DNA of 12,348 nucleotides from Isohypsibius dastychi (taxonomy: Eukaryota; Tardigrada; Eutardigrada; Parachela; Isohypsibiidae), in the NCBI GenBank assembly GCA_034696485.1, contig JAQIWT010001122.1, positions 1 to 12,348 on the forward strand. The letters run 5' to 3'. Of the stretch, positions 7,693 to 12,348 are shown piece by piece (the first letter of the stretch is position 1; every line of letters begins with the position of its first letter). The notes beneath the pieces were generated by a model. It saw nothing but the letters and a program-made list of their open reading frames with translations, did not search any database and had not been told where the DNA came from. The translations under genes were made by a program, and so were the position numbers.

Positions 7693-7881
7693 TTGAATCA
7701 ATCAATCCGTTAGAGGTAGTTTTACTGTAAAATGGGCATCGAGACAAGTATCTTAAAACATCACCAGCTGAATGTTCAGTTCAGTGAACACTATGGACAA
7801 ACAGCAAGTCTGAGTTTCGGGTAAATAAATCACAGTTGTAAGTCCACCCAAATAAATAAATGAAGAACCGGGAAGAATTTT

Positions 7882-10800
7882 TTAAGTTGACTCCCCCGAT
7901 GTGGTCACACCATCAATTGTCCTGACTTTCAACTGTTCCTGCCACATGTTGAAGTACATTCCATTTTGTCCGAGGAGATTTTCGTGGCTTCCACGCTCAA
8001 CTATTTCGCCTTCACGTAGAACTAAAATTTCATCAGCGTGGATAATCGTAGAAAGGCGATGCGCAACTATTATTGTTGTCCGATTCGCGCAAATGCGATC
8101 AAGCGACGACTGAATCTGTCTTTCCGTTTGAGTGTCCAATGCTGACTAAAGAACAAAAGCCAGTCATGTCAACAGCCCAAAAATGAGTTCAACGATTCTC
8201 AATATTTTTGTGGATGAGTTTGTTACAATACAATCTCAACGGGATCCAAGAACAACGGATAGCGACAGCTGAACAACCCGCGAGCCATGATTCTACACGG
8301 GTAAAACTGACTTGTGAAAACAATCTCTAAATGCGACACATTCGAGTTTCAGGCCAACGCAAATCGACTGAAAAATATATTTGACAATTACGAACAATTT
8401 TACGAAACGAAAAAGGACACTCACAGATATCGTTCATTTTCAAAATAACAAATTTGAAACAATTTTGTAACAAATTCCGAAGCCTCAAAATACATTTCCG
8501 AAACGGAGAAATCAGCGAATTTTTTGATTTCTCCTAGAAATAACTCTAACCATTATCACAATTCCAACTAGTCATGGAATCAAACAATACTTTCTAACTA
8601 GATTTTTTGACCAGAGAGCAGCTTTAACTTGGATTTCTGGAAATTCCACTTTTCCAAGTTACAGTCAACCTGAAACTTACAGTAGCTTCATCCAAAAGGA
8701 CGACCATCGGTGCTTTCAGAATAGTTCGAGCTATAGCAACTCGCTGTTTTTCTCCGCCACTTAGTTTCAATCCTCGTTCACCAACAACAGTTTCATATTT
8801 ATCGGGGAAGCTCAGAATACGATCATGAATTTCGGCAGCTCTCGCGGCGTCTTCCACTTCCGTATCATCTGCTCCAATTCTGCCATATCGTATATTGTAC
8901 CGAATCGGCGCATTAAAAAGCACTGTATCTTGCGGGACAACTCCAATCGAATGACGTAGTGTACTCTGCTTGATCTGAAAGAAAGATATTTGAAGGGTCT
9001 CGTTTTATGAAATTATTCTACAACACAGATCTTTACGTGGTTCTATTAGGTTTCAATCAGCCTAAACTGATTCTTATCTCTACCTTTGAAATATCTTGTC
9101 CGTCGAACAAAATGCTTCCGCTCTGAATATCGTAGAACCGGAACAGTAATCGAATAATCGTGCTTTTTCCACTTCCGGTCTGGCCGACCAACGCCAATGT
9201 TTTTCCAGCTGGCACTTTGAACGAAACTCCCTTCAAAATTGGTCTGACTAAATCGTATGCGAAGTGGACATTTCGGAACTCGATGGATCCACCAATAGCC
9301 TGCAAGGCCGGTGCGTTAACAATATCCTTGACTTCCTCTTTTTCATCGAGCAGATCGAACATGTTCTCCATGTCGACGAATGCAGTCTGAATCATTCTGC
9401 AAAGAACCAGCTTGAGCAGAACATTCGAAAAATCGGTCACCAAGAACCCCCAATTTTAGAATTAAGAAACTCATTGCATTTTTTCAATCATCCCATAATC
9501 AAATGAGCCAGTTTTAGAAAACAAAGAAATTTTTGTTGAGAAAACGGTGACAAAAGAGACCCATTTTCGAAATCTGAATATTGTAACGATGTTTCTATAC
9601 AGCGTTTAATGGAAAAACCAGTTAATCCAATCAAAGATATTCTGGTTCCAGTCTGTCGCAAACACGAAATAGAAACAGACATTTAGCTTACACTTATTTA
9701 TATAGATTGAAGCTACAAGTAACTACTTGTACTTGTTATTGTTTTTCTCACCGGTAGTAAGTTCCAAACCAGTTCAAGGGTCCATACAGCTGGATGATAT
9801 ATGTTCCAAACAGGACAAAATCCCCGACGTTGAGACCCTGTTGCTTCACGACCATCCAAGCGCACAACAAAGCTCCTCCAAGGAATCCAGCATTAATCGT
9901 TATATTCTGATATAAATTCAAAAGACAAAGTGATGCGCTGGATATCCATTCCATTTTCTGGAATTTGACAATGGCTTCTCGGAAACGACCGACTTCATAA
10001 GACTCAGCGTTGTAATATTTGACGGTTTCGAAGTTAATCAGAGAATCCATCGCTTTCTGTCGTGTTTCGTTTTCGAGAAGATTGCTGGTCCGCCGGTATT
10101 CCGTTCGCCATTCAGTGATCCATATTGTCCCCGCTAAAAAGCAGAAAACAGATTAGTTCGAAACGAAATTAATCGAAACAGGTGAATAACCACGCATTTT
10201 TCAGAACTGAATAAAAACTAGTCTACTCGGGAAGAATTTGCACTGAACAACCGGAAGTGGTCAGCTAGCCATTTGAGCTCACCCAGATAGATGACCATAG
10301 TGATGAAAACCAGCAGTCCGAACCAAGCATTAAAAGCCGTAACGAAATAAACAATTGCAATCAAGATGTCCGCAATAGTCGGTAGTATTTGGAATACGAC
10401 GTAATTCAGGAGATTGTTGACGCTGTCCGTTCCGCGATCCATGACTCTCAAAACCTCCCCGGTTTTGCGACTGAGATGCCAACGGAGTGATAGGGAGTGA
10501 AGGTGATTGAACAAACCGACTTCGATTTCTCTAGTGGTATACTGCTGGATGGGAATCCAGATATAAGAACGCATGTTGTTCAGGAATCCCATCGCACCTA
10601 AATCAATCGGTCTTAGAATATCTATTGAGATGATTTCATTCCCACGTTAAATATTGGAGCCAAAATAAAACCAGGTTTTCAGAATTTGTTGAGTTTAATT
10701 CACGGTATTTATTTATCCGGCCTTTCATTCTGCTTAGTACATGAAATATTTTGCCGTCTTCTCAAAAAAAATTACCTGTACCCCCTCCTTGAAGGAATCG

Positions 10801-12348
10801 AACGAGAACATAGACCAGAATCAAATCGTAACGGAAAGTGTCCGCAGGTGCGGTCAGGCTGTCAACTACAAAATACAATGTCGTCAGAAAAACAAATTCA
10901 ACGCTTTTCCAGCCGGTTCACCGATATATTTGTAATAAATGGGGGTTAATAAATTCACTCCACGACCGGCGATCAGCAACAAAAACGACAATATCACATA
11001 AAGCTGTAGCTTGTAATCTTTTTTCGGCCAAACATACGGCGCCACAACTTTGGTTTTGGCAAAAAGATTAGAAAAAGTAGATTCACGATGTTTCTTGAAT
11101 CCGGAAGCATTCCTGTCTTCCGGAGCCTATCACGGAAAACAAAGACAAAGGTGAAATTTCGATGCACATCCGGTACTGCAAAACGAGTTAGTCACACCGA
11201 ATATCATACCATCCGACCGGTTTCTTCGGAATTCGGTTCTTCAGCAATCCAAGTGGTGAGCGTTTGATTAGATGGCAGACCGGGGGCCCGGATTCCGAGC
11301 ACGAAAAGCAGAATCGCGCCAACATATCGAACGATAAACAATCCCAATTCAACTCGGTCATCGTATCTGGAAAAACACGTATAAATCGAAAACACAAGTC
11401 ATCATAGCAATCATAAAAGTCATAAATTAAAATTTATCAGAGAATTCAGAACTGAAATCTATCTGAACCAAAATTCAATTGGAGATCGATTTCATAAAAA
11501 TCCCCACAGGACAATTGAAAGTTAAACTCAATCAAATTCATAATGTACAGTAAGCCTAAGAAATAAACAATCAAAATCAGTACAAAACGAACTGAAAGAT
11601 ACATGCAAAGAATTCCAAACCAAACGAAAGACGAAAATTTTAACTGAATTTAAGCGTAGAAGTTCGGCGCCCACTTTCACCGAGGTGCCAACTTACGTTT
11701 TCATTTTCCACCACCAAAGCGGACTTTTCAGATTTAGGAACGACAAGTTTTCGAAAATCAACACGGCCGCCCAGAATCCCAAAATAACGAGGCCATGACC
11801 GCGGGTGGGCACCGAAGGCAGTAAATAATTCCGCTCCAATAAAACGAGAAAAATGGATATCAGCAATGCGGCGATGTACAAGACGGCGTAGGTAATCATG
11901 TAACCAGCCGGCTTATGATCCTGAAGCACCGTTGTCTGTACTGCCAGCCGGAACAGAATTAGTAACGGCATGAGCACCAGTAAAAACATCTGCAACCGAA
12001 ATCCCCATCCTTTCGGCTTCACAGAATCGGCTAATGGCGTTCCATGTTTTTTATACCTAAATAGAAACACAAAAACACGTGAAACAAAAAAAAAAGACGA
12101 ATTGTTCCGGTATCCGCCTAAACGGAAAATCCTCGAAAGTGAACGTCTGTGTTATAAATTCAGCAAAAAAGGAAGCTAGAGGAAAACTCAAAATTTGCTG
12201 AATCATCCGCAATAATCAGAGGCTATCGATCTTCTTACACATGGATCTGAACTCCTCCGAAAATCGTAATGAGGGCGCAAAGAATGGACGGGCCAATTGT
12301 TTCCAAGAAGCAGGGTGAGAATCCATGATCTCTCCAAACGGGAAGGAG
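7882..12348 (-). CDS. ABCB6: ABCB6/HMT-1-like half ABC transporter, N-terminus cut by the window edge
   Basis: Ten exons in transcript order: 12348-12239 (partial), 12056-11697, 11366-11210, 11126-10922, 10865-10776, 10597-10283, 10133-9752, 9396-9084, 8974-8681 and 8145-7882. They join in frame into 2490 nt, 829 visible residues plus stop (human ABCB6 has 842), so perhaps 10-20 residues are missing. An N-terminal TMD0 has five hydrophobic spans (about 14-36, 58-77, 90-110, 125-144, 166-183) with the conserved WWW before TM5. The core membrane domain spans about 250-540, with QGGGTG, FNAWFGL and [13 protein letters not shown]. The nucleotide-binding domain has Walker [10 protein letters not shown] (611-619), Q-loop Gln659, signature LSGGE (715-719), Walker B VVLLDEAT with Asp739 and Glu740, D-loop SALD and H-loop His771, all intact. 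The family forms homodimers; ABCB6 moves porphyrins and HMT-1 gives cadmium tolerance, in endolysosomal, plasma or mitochondrial membranes. TMD0 separates it from ABCB7. Confidence 0.95.
8146..8680 (-). other. Intron 9 of the ABCB6-like gene (535 nt)
   Basis: Begins GTAAGT and ends TTCTTTAG on the minus strand, in phase 0. It separates the Walker B DEAT from the D-loop SALD, so an essential ATPase motif is assembled only by correct splicing. It is AT-rich and I see nothing else in it. Confidence 0.85.
9397..9751 (-). other. Intron 7 of the ABCB6-like gene (355 nt)
   Basis: Begins GTGAGA and ends TTCTTTGCAG on the minus strand, splitting an Arg codon (CG|A) in the TYYR-MIQT linker between the membrane and nucleotide-binding domains. 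No internal feature is recognised. Confidence 0.85.
10866..10921 (-). other. 56-nt mini-intron 4 of the ABCB6-like gene
   Basis: Without splicing here the frame runs into TGA, and the family match stops after YYKYIG. Removing 56 nt from GTGAACC to TTTTGTAG restores a Val codon (G|TT) and continues the homology into the segment ending QGGGTG. It is the shortest intron in the window. Confidence 0.8.
11367..11696 (-). other. Intron 2 of the ABCB6-like gene (330 nt)
   Basis: Begins GTAAGT and ends TTTTTCCAG on the minus strand, splitting a Thr codon (AC|A) after the conserved WWWKMK. It is AT-rich with no internal feature recognised. Confidence 0.85.

Larger units (their letters stand above)
6529..7881. 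other. Intergenic: tetraspanin upstream region to ABCB6 3' flank
   Basis: A 1353-bp gap between two minus-strand genes. From the tetraspanin side it contains about 240 bp without clear features, a perfect CRE (6770-6777), two adjacent hairpins (6842-6888), the 24-unit minisatellite (6962-7421) with a degenerate tail, a GC-rich stretch with octamer, CACCC and CCAAT motifs (7500-7566), a 10-bp-arm palindrome (7634-7658), and an AT-rich segment that should hold the ABCB6 3'UTR. No conserved coding sequence is seen; the ORFs crossing the minisatellite are repeat-driven. Confidence 0.7.

Noticed and set aside
7773-7790. TGTTCA..TGAACA palindrome as a steroid-receptor element
   Set aside because: The spacer is 6 bp, not the 3 bp of nuclear steroid-receptor sites, and the half-sites differ from TGTTCT.
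7882-12348. Assignment of the ABC transporter to ABCB7/ATM1
   Set aside because: The N-terminal five-span TMD0, WWW motif, QGGGTG and the [13 protein letters not shown] linker match ABCB6/HMT-1. ABCB7 lacks TMD0.
4904-12348. Tetraspanin and ABCB6 as one operon-like transcription unit
   Set aside because: They are on the same strand but 1353 bp apart, far beyond the spacing of nematode-type operons, with a candidate poly(A) signal between them.

Overview
This is a eukaryotic, almost certainly invertebrate animal, window. It holds four intron-containing protein-coding genes whose exons join in frame at canonical GT..AG junctions. Introns are mostly 56-535 nt with one of 822 nt, intergenic gaps are short, and the products are all metazoan families. 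This suggests a compact ecdysozoan-type genome. A tardigrade would fit, but the sequence alone does not settle the phylum. I see no prokaryotic operon, CRISPR array, rRNA, functional tRNA or recognisable transposase.

Layout: (1) 8-3005, plus strand: a FEM1-family (FEM1A/C-like) ankyrin protein, five exons, 634 aa, the substrate receptor of a CUL2 ubiquitin ligase. (2) 3523-4516, plus strand: an IAH1-like SGNH/GDSL esterase, four exons, 249 aa. (3) 6528-4904, minus strand: a TSPAN13/31-type tetraspanin, five exons, 235 aa, convergent with the esterase gene; the two share an overlapping poly(A)-signal sequence at 4674-4682. (4) 12348-7882, minus strand: an ABCB6/HMT-1 half-transporter, ten exons, 829 aa visible, open at the right edge so that only the extreme N-terminus is missing.

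The 1353-bp gap between the tetraspanin start and the ABCB6 stop is the unusual part. It carries a 24-unit GTAC-rich minisatellite (6962-7421) made of interleaved 18- and 22-bp units with a 76-bp higher-order period. Around it are short hairpins, a perfect CRE palindrome, and a GC-rich segment with octamer, CACCC and CCAAT motifs.

The four genes are functionally unrelated (protein turnover, ester hydrolysis, membrane organisation, porphyrin/metal-conjugate transport) and there is no sign they act as one system. The points most worth a second look are the minisatellite, the cysteine-rich tetraspanin loop, and a conservative Asp-to-Glu change at a degron-binding position of FEM1.
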